7,225 nucleotides of DNA from an uncultured Arcobacter sp. (GTDB lineage Bacteria; Campylobacterota; Campylobacteria; Campylobacterales; Arcobacteraceae). Position numbers and translations under genes: made by a program. The stretch covers positions 1 to 7,225 of the forward strand of contig CALMBI010000221.1 of the NCBI GenBank assembly GCA_937860115.1, given 5' to 3'. The first letter of the stretch is position 1. Every line of letters begins with the position of its first letter. Positions 1 through 6,010 of the stretch are shown here, piece by piece. The notes below the pieces were generated by a model. The model had not been told where the DNA came from, made no database searches, and saw only the letters and a list, made by a program, of their open reading frames with translations.

Positions 1-176
1 ATTAGAGGTAAGGTTTATCTAGCTGAAATTATTGGGTGCTGAATGGTTACAAAAAGTGAGTGCAATGATTAGCTAAAATAGAAATTCTTCTTAATTGCGC
101 TAGAAATGGTTTTTATATTTGTAAATGTATCTTTATAAAGGAAAATCGTTTCTCGTGGATCCTAGAACAATGATTA
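1..176. other. Non-coding or eroded segment with no recognised gene
   Basis: Frequent stops interrupt all six frames. The longest stretch that looks at all protein-like is a plus-strand run ending at 76, but it has an in-frame TAG at 20-22 and no recognisable family. I see no RNA gene, strong hairpin or promoter. Lying next to a broken integrase, it may be decayed mobile-element DNA, but the sequence does not show this. Confidence 0.4.
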
Positions 177-317
177 TCAATTTAAGCTATATTTAAAAAA
201 CTTTGTCGCTTTTTTCCAAAATGTTCCTAAGTAGCCAATACCTTGCCTAATACTTCTTTGAACTTTGATTGTATTATCTTCAAAATCAAAATCACTCCAT
301 TTTATAGGTAATCCCAT
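177..317 (-). pseudogene. Tyrosine recombinase (phage-type integrase) fragment
   Basis: A minus-strand open stretch of 46 codons contains the words KWSDFDFEDNTI and RSIRQG at residues 6-26. These match the region just after the first catalytic arginine of phage-type tyrosine recombinases, where the usual pattern is G-L-R-x-x-E-L-x-A-L-K-W-S-D-I-D-F followed by a basic RSIRQG-like strand. Here the sequence runs G-L-P-I-K-W, so the segment carrying the catalytic Arg and the Glu-Leu is missing. After RQG the expected PKTKSSxR strand is absent and the frame ends at a TGA (177-179). The His-x-x-Arg and Tyr catalytic regions are also absent. The same frame is open upstream to an ATG at 341, overlapping the 3' end of the neighbouring gene. 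It is a dead remnant. The family match is from memory of the motif, not a search. Confidence 0.5.
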
Positions 318-325
318 GAAAAAGA

Positions 326-688
326 TTATTCTACAATACATCTTGCTGTATGAAAACTTCTTTCAAATTGATTTGAAATAAAGATATCACCTTTTAATTG
401 CCAACCAAGTTTTTGATTTATGATTACACTTTGAGCAACCTTTCGTATAGCCTTACTTTCACAAATAATATTTTTTCCATTCTGAAATTCCTCTTTGACA
501 TTTTCCATTCTTTGTATTGTTATAATGTAATGGATGCTAATGGCTAAAGTCAAAAATAATCCTACTGATAACATACCAGTTTTAAAACTTTTTTGAGACA
601 TAAAATCTCTAGTTGTTACAAAAGCAGTAATGGCTAAAATAAAAATTGCTATAGCAAGATATCCACCTTCAAGTTCAAGAAATTGCAT
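326..688 (-). CDS. Small two-helix inner-membrane protein of unknown function, last gene of the heme d1 operon
   Basis: This is a 120-residue protein. Hydrophobic segments at about residues 9-25 and 38-57 predict two membrane helices joined by a short Thr/Arg/Lys-bearing loop. A soluble C-terminal part of about 60 residues follows, with two cysteines (C76 in the word NIICES and C117 in ARCIVE), so a disulfide or metal site is possible. I do not recognise a named family and assign no function. A longer start at 715 exists, but 688 is preferred because GGGAG lies 7 nt upstream. With that start the gene overlaps the end of the siroheme decarboxylase gene by 14 bp, implying translational coupling and co-expression with heme d1 synthesis. 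Its C-terminal end overlaps the extended frame of the integrase remnant. Plausible roles (cofactor transfer, NirS maturation, electron transfer) are guesses from context only. Confidence 0.7.
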   Translation of the reverse strand: MQFLELEGGYLAIAIFILAITAFVTTRDFMSQKSFKTGMLSVGLFLTLAISIHYIITIQRMENVKEEFQNGKNIICESKAIRKVAQSVIINQKLGWQLKGDIFISNQFERSFHTARCIVE

Positions 689-1688
689 ATTTTTTCTCCC
701 ATTCAGTAAATTCATTGCTAAAATAGATTATCCGAACTTTTTTAAACTCTTGAAGTGAGTGTAAAATCATATTTGATTTGAATTCTATTTCACTAGCTAT
801 CAAATTTATAATATTCTCAAGCTCTTCTGGTGAACTAGCATGAATCATTGTAAAAAGATTATAGTGCCAATTTTGAAAAACTGGTCGTAAATAACAATGA
901 CTTACTGCACTAAAACCAGCGGCAATTTGTCCAATTACTTCAGCTTTGTCTCCATCAACTTCCCAAACAACCATTGCATTTGAACTAAATCCAGCCTTTT
1001 TGTGATTTAAAATCGAAGCAAATCTCCTCATCACTCCACTCTCTTTAAGTTCATTGATAAGTTCAAAAAACCTTTCATAAGTGAGTCCTAGTTTATCCTT
1101 CATCTCTAAAAATGGTGCATTTATAAATTTTATATCTTGTTGTAACAGTTCAATTGTTCTCAAATGTTCATTTGATAAAACGATATCTTTATAGATTTTT
1201 TTTACTACTTCCTCTTTATGTGAAAGTTGTTTTGTTGTATCGAGTTTTACTGAAATTTTAAACATTTTAAGTGTTGGTAGGATTAAAAAATTGTTTGCCC
1301 CAGTTAGTTTTGCAATAAGCTTTACTGTATTTTCAAGCCCAAAAATAGAGTTAGGAGGAATTGCAATGGTAAACCAAAGATTAAATCTATGGCTTCTTAG
1401 GTAGTTGTGAGAGATTCCAGGATGTGAATTTATGATTTTTACTGCTTCAAGTATTTTGTCTTCATCCAAACAAAATGCAACCAAAGAGGAACTATACCCT
1501 AACTTTTTTGTATCAAAGATAGCAGAAGTTTGTCTTATGATACCGTTATTTTTCTCCTCTTGAAGTATCTCTAATACTTCACTTTCAGCGATACCAAACT
1601 TTTGAGAAATTACTTCAAAAGGTTTCTCAACCAATGGAAAATTATGTTGCATCTCCAGTAAAATTTGATTTTTGATTGTTTCTCTCAT
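675..1688 (-). CDS. nirDL: Siroheme decarboxylase, fused NirD-NirL type (two Lrp/AsnC-like halves)
   Basis: The family decarboxylates siroheme to 12,18-didecarboxysiroheme in the cytoplasm, the first committed step of heme d1 synthesis. The 337 residues fall into two repeats, each a winged-helix AsnC-like domain followed by a RAM-like alpha/beta domain. Half one covers about 1-150, with SHNYLR at 93-98 and FNLWFT at 102-107. Half two covers about 170-325, with SHCYLRP at 263-269 and NWHYNLFTMIH at 273-283, the hallmark of the NirL/NirH/AhbB side. Closing strands of similar character end each half (FKISVKLD at 143-150; FKKVRIIYF at 315-323). Separate NirD, NirL, NirG and NirH units are usual in Pseudomonas, while fused NirDL is known elsewhere. 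The start at 1688 has AGAGG just upstream and overlaps the preceding stop as ATGA. Despite the HTH domains it is an enzyme, not a transcription regulator, by family and operon context. Confidence 0.88.
   Translation of the reverse strand: MRETIKNQILLEMQHNFPLVEKPFEVISQKFGIAESEVLEILQEEKNNGIIRQTSAIFDTKKLGYSSSLVAFCLDEDKILEAVKIINSHPGISHNYLRSHRFNLWFTIAIPPNSIFGLENTVKLIAKLTGANNFLILPTLKMFKISVKLDTTKQLSHKEEVVKKIYKDIVLSNEHLRTIELLQQDIKFINAPFLEMKDKLGLTYERFFELINELKESGVMRRFASILNHKKAGFSSNAMVVWEVDGDKAEVIGQIAAGFSAVSHCYLRPVFQNWHYNLFTMIHASSPEELENIINLIASEIEFKSNMILHSLQEFKKVRIIYFSNEFTEWEKKYAIS
696..700 (-). promoter_or_regulatory. Ribosome binding site fixing the start of the two-helix protein at 688
   Basis: GGGAG on the minus strand stands 7 nt before the ATG at 688-686. 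The alternative ATG at 715 has no comparable site. This decides for the shorter 120-aa product. Confidence 0.6.
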
Positions 1689-2074
1689 CGTACCTCTTTT
1701 AGTAGAAAATATGTTTTTACAAACTCTTTTTCTTGTGGCTTTTCAAATTTAATTTCATTGATAATTCTCTTATTCCCATCTAAAACAACAACTGAGTTTG
1801 ATTTTAGGATTAAATGTTCTTTCGCCCAAAACTTATCAATACTCTCAATTTTTGAGAAAAATTCACTATTGTTTGGTTTTACTTTTTCATTTGTATCTTT
1901 AAAAATGATTGTTAGTCCCCCAAGCCGTTTTTCTATCATATATGGAAAATGCTGGCTAAGTGCAGTATAAATTCTCTCCTCTTTTTTATTTGGAAGAGCA
2001 TCTTTTAAAGTTATGATTCCAAAACCAAAAAAAAGTAAACTCAAAGCTATGAAAAGTAAAGTTGTTTTTTTCAT
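1685..2074 (-). CDS. Membrane-anchored, probably periplasmic protein of unknown function within the heme d1 operon
   Basis: This is a 129-residue protein. The N-terminus (MKKTTLLFIALSLLFFGFG) is a signal peptide or, more likely, an uncleaved membrane anchor ending near residue 22. About 105 mostly polar, Lys-rich residues follow and should face the periplasm. A beta-rich look (GGLTIIF, SVVVLDG, KRIINEIKF) suggests a small folded domain. There is no CxxCH heme site, no cysteine and no motif I recognise. It is locked into the operon by ATGA overlaps on both sides, starting inside the end of the precorrin-2 dehydrogenase gene and ending on the start of the siroheme decarboxylase gene. Co-expression with heme d1 enzymes is therefore near certain, though its job is unknown. 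A role in periplasmic d1 handling, beside NirF, is an inference from localisation and neighbours only. Confidence 0.75.
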   Translation of the reverse strand: MKKTTLLFIALSLLFFGFGIITLKDALPNKKEERIYTALSQHFPYMIEKRLGGLTIIFKDTNEKVKPNNSEFFSKIESIDKFWAKEHLILKSNSVVVLDGNKRIINEIKFEKPQEKEFVKTYFLLKEVR

Positions 2075-2655
2075 TGTAAGCCTTTGTTTTTTTCTTCAAG
2101 ATTCTCAAAGTATTCAAATGCAAGTTGGCTGAGATACTCCATCCGCTCTTTCCCCTTTGGCATGCTATTTCGTAAATTATCCATATAATCCAAAAATTCT
2201 CCAATCTCATCGGGTATTTTATTTGCCAGATATTTTTTTATGTGTTTTGCAACAGCTGGTGATTTGCCACTTGTTGAAATCGATACTGTAAGTCCACCTT
2301 TTTTGATATATGCTGGGAAGATAAAGTTGCAATAATCTACACTATCAACAGAGTTGCAGAGTTTATTATAAAGTTTACACTCGTCAAAAATCTCTTTTTG
2401 AAGCATCAAATCATCAACTGCTACAACTATGATGTCAAACTCTTTAATATCATTTATTTCATATTTTCGCAGACTAAATGGAAGATGATTTTTTTCTATA
2501 TATTCTTTTGCTCCATCACAAATAAAAGGTGCAATAATAGTAATATCATTTGTAAAATCAAGTATTTTTTCTAGTTTTTCAGTTGCTATTTTACCCCCAC
2601 CTACAACCAACACTTTGATTTTGTCCATTTTTAAATAAAGTGGAAAATATTTCAT
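2071..2655 (-). CDS. Precorrin-2 dehydrogenase (sirohydrochlorin-forming; CysG N-terminal/Met8 family)
   Basis: The enzyme performs NAD-dependent oxidation of precorrin-2 to sirohydrochlorin. Some members also insert Fe2+ to give siroheme. Residues 11-30 carry a Rossmann strand and the dinucleotide-binding GGGKIA. Asp104, in the word NSVDSVDYCNF, falls at the same number as the Asp104 reported as essential in Salmonella CysG, and FPA follows. ISTSGKSPAVAKHIK at 126-140 is the family's conserved second motif. A helical tail with IGEFL and RMEYL (151-175) completes a stand-alone protein of 194 aa, close to the normal 190-220. The start MKYFPLYLKM matches the usual family N-terminus, so M1 is kept over the internal Met10, which has no ribosome site. 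It overlaps cobA upstream and the 129-aa gene downstream by ATGA. No separate ferrochelatase is in the window, so this protein may do that step too. Confidence 0.9.
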   Translation of the reverse strand: MKYFPLYLKMDKIKVLVVGGGKIATEKLEKILDFTNDITIIAPFICDGAKEYIEKNHLPFSLRKYEINDIKEFDIIVVAVDDLMLQKEIFDECKLYNKLCNSVDSVDYCNFIFPAYIKKGGLTVSISTSGKSPAVAKHIKKYLANKIPDEIGEFLDYMDNLRNSMPKGKERMEYLSQLAFEYFENLEEKNKGLQ

Positions 2656-3389
2656 TTTGCTTCAAACCAATTGAGTTTTTCTCTAAAATTGACAACTTCA
2701 CCGATAACAAACATCACAGGAGAACTAAGATGAGCTGATAGTTCAACTATATTTTCTAAAGTTCCAACGACCACTTCTTGCTCACTTGTAGTTCCTCTAC
2801 TAATAACAGCTATTGGAGTAGTTGCACTTTTTCCAACTTTTTGAAGTTTTGAACATATTGATTTGAGTTTGTGAAATCCCATCAAAAATACTAAAGTATC
2901 CTCATCTTTCATACATTTCCAATTTATTTGTGATTTTACTTTATTTGCTGATTCATGTCCTGTGATCACTTTAAAGGATGTTGCTACATTTCTATGTGTT
3001 ACAGGTATTCCAGCATAAGCAGGAGCAGCTATCGAAGAGCTAATTCCAGGAATAATCTCAAACTTCACCCCTCGCTCTTGAAGATATAAACCCTCTTCCC
3101 CACCTCTACCAAATACAAAAGGATCGCCACCTTTTAATCTTACAACTGTTTCATATTTGAGTGATAATTGGTATAAAATCTCATTTATCTCCTCTTGTGG
3201 AACAAGATGATGCCCATCCTCTTTCCCTACATTAACAAACTCACAACCCTCTTTGCAAAGATGTAAGATTTCAGGATTTGCCAATCTATCATACACTAAA
3301 GCATCAGCACTCTGTACTAATCTATGTGCTTTCATTGTCATAAGTTCAATATCACCAGGTCCTGCACCTGTTAAATATACTTTTCCCAT
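2652..3389 (-). CDS. cobA: Uroporphyrinogen-III C-methyltransferase (SUMT)
   Basis: This cytoplasmic enzyme uses two S-adenosylmethionine molecules to methylate uroporphyrinogen III at C2 and C7, giving precorrin-2. The 245 residues match the single-domain SUMT length and show its signatures in order: GAGPGD at 8-13, YDRL at 33-36, VRLKGGDPFVFGRGGEE at 83-99, PGISS at 114-118 and GIPVTHR at 127-133. The start at 3389 has AGGAG 8 nt upstream (3398-3402), lying inside the last codons of nirF, with a 5-bp intergenic gap. Its 3' end overlaps the precorrin-2 dehydrogenase start by ATGA, so the first two steps from uroporphyrinogen III are translationally coupled. In heme d1 clusters the orthologue is often called nirE. 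A general siroheme role is equally possible biochemically, but the operon points to d1. Confidence 0.95.
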   Translation of the reverse strand: MGKVYLTGAGPGDIELMTMKAHRLVQSADALVYDRLANPEILHLCKEGCEFVNVGKEDGHHLVPQEEINEILYQLSLKYETVVRLKGGDPFVFGRGGEEGLYLQERGVKFEIIPGISSSIAAPAYAGIPVTHRNVATSFKVITGHESANKVKSQINWKCMKDEDTLVFLMGFHKLKSICSKLQKVGKSATTPIAVISRGTTSEQEVVVGTLENIVELSAHLSSPVMFVIGEVVNFREKLNWFEAK

Positions 3390-3394
3390 AATTT

Positions 3395-4465
3395 TTACTC
3401 CTTATATAAAAAAATACCAGATGGCTTTTGGATATTGAAAATCTCTTTACTCAAAGCCCAGTCATTCGTATTGATAACAGCCAATTTATTTGTATCATTT
3501 ACAGAAATATAAAGATGTGGTTTCTCTTCACTCCATCTGAGATGTAAAACTTTTCCATCAAAACTAAATTCTTTAAAAACTTCCAATGTTTTCGTATCGA
3601 TAATTTGGACAATTGGAAATTTCTCTCCACTAAAAGTAACAGCTAAGTATTTTTTATCTGGACTCAATGAAGTAAACACAGGAAGACCGACAGTTGTGAT
3701 ATTTTTAATAAAGTTAAATTTTTCATCATAAACCATAACTTTATTATCTCCAACAGCAGGGATAAATACTTGTTTCCCACCTAAACTCCAAAAGCCAAAG
3801 TGTGGAACTTTAAGAACTGGTTGGTTATTTTGGGCTAAAATTTTGATTTGTGAAAAATCGATTTTTTCCAAGTCAATCACTCCAAAATAAGGACTCTTAA
3901 AAAATCCAACTATATAGTTTTGATTGTCAATCATCGCATCAAAAGGCATAACTCCAACATTTTCAAACTCTTTAAATGTTGTAAAAAAAGGTTTTTCTTT
4001 GGGATTTCTTTTTAAAATGGTGAGTTTATCACTATCCATTTGAGCAAAGATAAGATAATCTTTGTAAGTTTTTATCCCTACATTTCTTGAGTTTGTCACT
4101 ATTTTTTGGATTGGTTTTAGTTCTTTTGAGAGGATATCAACACTCTTGTCATCATAATTTGCAACAGCAACAAAGTCTTCTTCAACTACAAAACCAATAG
4201 CACTTTTGCTTGTTTTGTATTCATTTAAGATTTGATTTGTTTGTGGATTGAACCTCAAAACATACCCATCTCTTGTGATAGCATAACCATCTTTGCCATA
4301 AAACTTTACTACACCATGATTCATATCTTTCATATTTTTGATATGGTCAGTAACTTTACCCTCTTCAACAATAGCTAATGAAGAACTTTCTCTTTCAACT
4401 ATAAAAAACTTCTCTTCACCAAAAAGGCTACCAATAAAGCCTAATACTAAAATCCATTTTTTCAT
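3395..4465 (-). CDS. nirF: Heme d1 biosynthesis protein NirF (periplasmic cytochrome cd1-like beta-propeller)
   Basis: NirF is thought to dehydrogenate dihydro-heme d1 to heme d1 in the periplasm. The 356 residues begin with a short signal peptide (1-16, ending about SLFG before EEKFF). Repeated beta-propeller blades follow, as in the d1 domain of NirS, seen as recurring strand words such as GYVLRF (67-72), VAVANYDDKSVDI (99-111), YLAVTF (273-278) and KLAVINT (327-333). His50-Gly51 in MNHGVV is the likely counterpart of the functionally important N-terminal histidine (His41 in the Paracoccus protein), and MPFDAM at 173-178 is typical of NirF. There is no CxxCH, so it is neither NirS nor NirN, which carry heme c. 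A strong AAGGAGG precedes the start, which overlaps the nirJ stop as ATGA. The exact alignment of His50 is inferred. Confidence 0.88.
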   Translation of the reverse strand: MKKWILVLGFIGSLFGEEKFFIVERESSSLAIVEEGKVTDHIKNMKDMNHGVVKFYGKDGYAITRDGYVLRFNPQTNQILNEYKTSKSAIGFVVEEDFVAVANYDDKSVDILSKELKPIQKIVTNSRNVGIKTYKDYLIFAQMDSDKLTILKRNPKEKPFFTTFKEFENVGVMPFDAMIDNQNYIVGFFKSPYFGVIDLEKIDFSQIKILAQNNQPVLKVPHFGFWSLGGKQVFIPAVGDNKVMVYDEKFNFIKNITTVGLPVFTSLSPDKKYLAVTFSGEKFPIVQIIDTKTLEVFKEFSFDGKVLHLRWSEEKPHLYISVNDTNKLAVINTNDWALSKEIFNIQKPSGIFLYKE

Positions 4466-5592
4466 TCAGCCTCCTTGTGTGAGTTTAGTAATTCAAGATA
4501 ACAACTTGGATCTTGATTCCATAAATCATCATAAATTGCATTTGCTCGACTTCTACTTCCTCCATTGCAAATAGCTATGTACTCACAGTTTTCACAATAT
4601 CCACCTAGTTTTCTTGGGGTTTCTCTAAGAGATTTAAGGAGAATATTTTCCTTGTCATTCCAAATATCAGTAAAACTTTTTTCTAAAATATTTCCAATTG
4701 TTTGTGGAAAAAATGGATCAGGTTTTACATTTCCAAAGCTATCAATATTTAGAAGTTTTCTACCAGCACTATTTCCACCCCAAGCGAGTAATTTCTCTTT
4801 GACAATATTTGCAAGTTTTGGATACAACTTCTCTATCTCTTTTAAAAATAAAATAGCATCCACTTCCATATTACCAGTTACTATCTCGATATTTCGATTT
4901 GTTTTTTCATATTCAAAAGCTTTATTGATGATATATTGTACAGCTTCAATTCGCTCCTCTTTTGAGATATCCATTGCAAGATTTTCCAATCCTCTCCCAC
5001 TATAAACAAGGTGAGAGATATAAATTTTTGCAAAATCTTCTTTTTGGGATAATTCAAATATAAAAGGGAGTGATTTAAGGGTTTGTTTTGTCAAAGTAAA
5101 CCGAATACCAACTTTCCCACCCACTTTTTGAACAAGCCTCATTGCTTCAATCGACTTTTTAAAAGAGCCTTTTAGCCCTCGAAATATATCGTGAGTCTCT
5201 TCATCACCATCTATACTTACACCGATATAATCAAAGGTCTCTACTATTTTGTGAACATTGCTATTATTTATATAAAGCCCATTGGATGAGAGATAAGTGA
5301 TAATACCTTTGCTTTTTGCATAGAGGGCAATTTCAAAAATATCTTTTCGTACCAATGGTTCCCCACCTGAAAAGATGATAAATTTTATTTTATTTGTGAC
5401 AAATTCATCTATTGTTTTTTTGATAACTTCAGTACTTAAAAGATCAACACTTTCTAAATCCGCTTTTGAATAACAATGTAAACATGATAAATTACAACGA
5501 TTTGTAAAATTCCAAATCACAATTGAACCATCAAGAACTCGTGAAGGTTTACTATCAATGGCAGTCTTTAATAGATTTGATAATCTAAACAT
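4462..5592 (-). CDS. nirJ: Heme d1 biosynthesis radical SAM protein NirJ
   Basis: NirJ is a cytoplasmic radical SAM enzyme that acts on didecarboxysiroheme, replacing two propionate side chains with oxo groups on the way to heme d1. The radical SAM cluster motif is C33-x3-C37-x2-C40 (in TNRCNLSCLHCYSKAD). The SAM-binding GGEP is at 76-79, and strand words SSNG (102-105) and GVSIDG (124-129) follow. The C-terminal end carries C333-x2-C336-x5-C342-x21-C364, the SPASM-like auxiliary cluster ligand pattern expected of NirJ. The length of 376 aa is normal. The start is preceded by AAGGA 5 nt upstream, inside the end of the cytochrome gene, with a 1-bp gap between the two. Other SPASM proteins such as PqqE or AhbC/AhbD relatives look alike, but the adjacent nirF and siroheme decarboxylase make NirJ the best call. 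Confidence 0.9.
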   Translation of the reverse strand: MFRLSNLLKTAIDSKPSRVLDGSIVIWNFTNRCNLSCLHCYSKADLESVDLLSTEVIKKTIDEFVTNKIKFIIFSGGEPLVRKDIFEIALYAKSKGIITYLSSNGLYINNSNVHKIVETFDYIGVSIDGDEETHDIFRGLKGSFKKSIEAMRLVQKVGGKVGIRFTLTKQTLKSLPFIFELSQKEDFAKIYISHLVYSGRGLENLAMDISKEERIEAVQYIINKAFEYEKTNRNIEIVTGNMEVDAILFLKEIEKLYPKLANIVKEKLLAWGGNSAGRKLLNIDSFGNVKPDPFFPQTIGNILEKSFTDIWNDKENILLKSLRETPRKLGGYCENCEYIAICNGGSRSRANAIYDDLWNQDPSCYLELLNSHKEAE

Positions 5593-5593
5593 T

Positions 5594-5899
5594 TCAATCC
5601 TTTTTTGTTGATTTAAAAGATAAGATATAGTTACTTATCGCTTCATATTCATCTGCTGTAAGTACAAATGGTGGCATTACACTTCTTTTATAGCCAAGAT
5701 TTTTAAAAGACTCTGCTGGATTATTGATGTGGGCTATAATCTCTCCACTTGTTCGTTTATTTGCAATCTCTTCAAATGATGGACCAAAAGCCAAAGATGT
5801 TTGATGGTGACAACCCCAACAATATTTTTCAAAAATAACCTTTCCATCAACACAAAAAGCAAATGAAAAGAGGAAAAAACAACTCAATATAATTCTCAT
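5594..5899 (-). CDS. Small periplasmic mono-heme cytochrome c (NirC-like), first gene of the heme d1 operon
   Basis: This is a 101-residue secreted c-type cytochrome. A signal peptide covers about 1-16 or 1-18 (MRIILSCFFLFSFAF). The heme attachment site is C27-x2-C30-H31 (YCWGCHH), only about ten residues into the mature protein. FGPSF (38-42) and VMPPF (74-78) are typical of class I cytochromes, so His31 and Met75 should be the iron ligands. The C-terminal helix LTADEYEAISNYILSF closes the fold. Its place at the head of a heme d1 operon suggests NirC-like function, meaning electron transfer to NirS or to NirF-linked d1 maturation, but the sequence cannot separate NirC from a general cytochrome c55x. 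The start at 5899 has AAGGGG 5 nt upstream. Cys16 near the signal end does not form a proper lipobox (FAFC), so I do not call a lipoprotein. Confidence 0.88.
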   Translation of the reverse strand: MRIILSCFFLFSFAFCVDGKVIFEKYCWGCHHQTSLAFGPSFEEIANKRTSGEIIAHINNPAESFKNLGYKRSVMPPFVLTADEYEAISNYILSFKSTKKD

Positions 5900-5913
5900 A
5901 CAAACCCCTTAAG

Positions 5914-5962
5914 CTAAGAAAGTATAGCTACATATAATTTTTTTTTAATTGACGATTGTCAA
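5914..5962 (-). promoter_or_regulatory. Predicted promoter of the heme d1 operon (class II FNR-type)
   Basis: On the minus strand a -10 element TATACT (5926-5921) predicts a transcription start near 5914, giving a leader of about 15 nt that contains the AAGGGG ribosome site (5910-5905). No good -35 hexamer is present. Instead the FNR/DNR palindrome is centred at about -41.5, the standard activating position for class II FNR promoters. The start site is predicted, not observed. Confidence 0.6.
5949..5962. promoter_or_regulatory. FNR/DNR-type operator, perfect TTGAC-N4-GTCAA palindrome
   Basis: The two 5-bp half-sites (5949-5953 and 5958-5962) are exact inverted repeats around GATT. They match the CRP/FNR-superfamily pattern of 5-4-5 spacing, differing from canonical FNR TTGAT-N4-ATCAA only at the inner base of each half. 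The site lies between the divergent heme d1 operon and the TrpD2-like gene. Its centre (5955.5) is 29.5 bp from the nearest base of both -10 elements. FNR-, DNR/NNR- and NssR-like regulators recognise similar sites, so which one binds cannot be told. Confidence 0.72.
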
Positions 5963-5997
5963 ATTGAAAATGAGATTTTTTTGCGATAATGAAGAAA
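5949..5997 (+). promoter_or_regulatory. Predicted promoter of the TrpD2-like gene (class II FNR-type)
   Basis: GATAAT at 5985-5990 is preceded by TGC, forming an extended -10, and predicts a start near 5997. The shared palindrome is then centred at about -41.5. A weak TTGAAA at 5964-5969 would give only a 15-bp spacer, so activation through the operator is the more natural reading. Confidence 0.55.
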
Positions 5998-6000
5998 AAT

Positions 6001-6006
6001 GGAGGG
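6001..6006 (+). promoter_or_regulatory. Ribosome binding site fixing the TrpD2-like start at 6011
   Basis: GGAGGG stands 4 nt before the ATG at 6011. The in-frame ATG at 5999 overlaps the predicted transcript start and would place this site inside the coding region, so it is not used. Confidence 0.7.
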
Positions 6007-6010
6007 ATGT

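Noticed and set aside
2..76. Plus-strand reading frame that looks like a protein C-terminus
   Set aside because: It has an in-frame TAG at 20-22, no known motif and only 18 codons after that stop.
361..378. 18-bp palindrome TTTCAAAT-TG-ATTTGAAA inside the last membrane protein gene
   Set aside because: It lies in coding sequence, is wholly AT-rich with few informative bases, and arms of this length are expected about once by chance in such DNA. It lacks FNR 5-4-5 spacing.
675..1688. Reading the AsnC/Lrp-like protein as a transcription regulator
   Set aside because: The doubled domain with SHCYLRP and WHYNLFTMIH signatures and its place between siroheme and d1 genes identify the decarboxylase family.
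1665..1970. Plus-strand open frame opposite the 129-aa gene
   Set aside because: It lies antisense to well-supported coding sequence, has low-complexity Ser/Phe-rich composition typical of the complement of Lys/Glu-rich genes, and has no convincing ribosome site.
1986..2210. 74-codon minus-strand frame overlapping two operon genes
   Set aside because: It straddles the precorrin-2 dehydrogenase and 129-aa genes in another frame and has no family features. Both overlapped genes are better supported.
4565..5005. 146-codon plus-strand open frame opposite nirJ
   Set aside because: nirJ is certain from its radical SAM and C-terminal cysteine motifs. The antisense frame is Ser/Phe-rich with no recognisable family.
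5846..5857. Lipobox in the cytochrome signal peptide (FAFC)
   Set aside because: Position -3 is Phe and -1 is Phe, unlike the accepted Leu-Ala/Ser-Gly/Ala-Cys pattern, so a cleaved signal peptide is more likely.
5999..6010. Upstream ATG as the TrpD2-like start
   Set aside because: It would bury the GGAGGG ribosome site in the coding region and leave no leader after the predicted transcription start.
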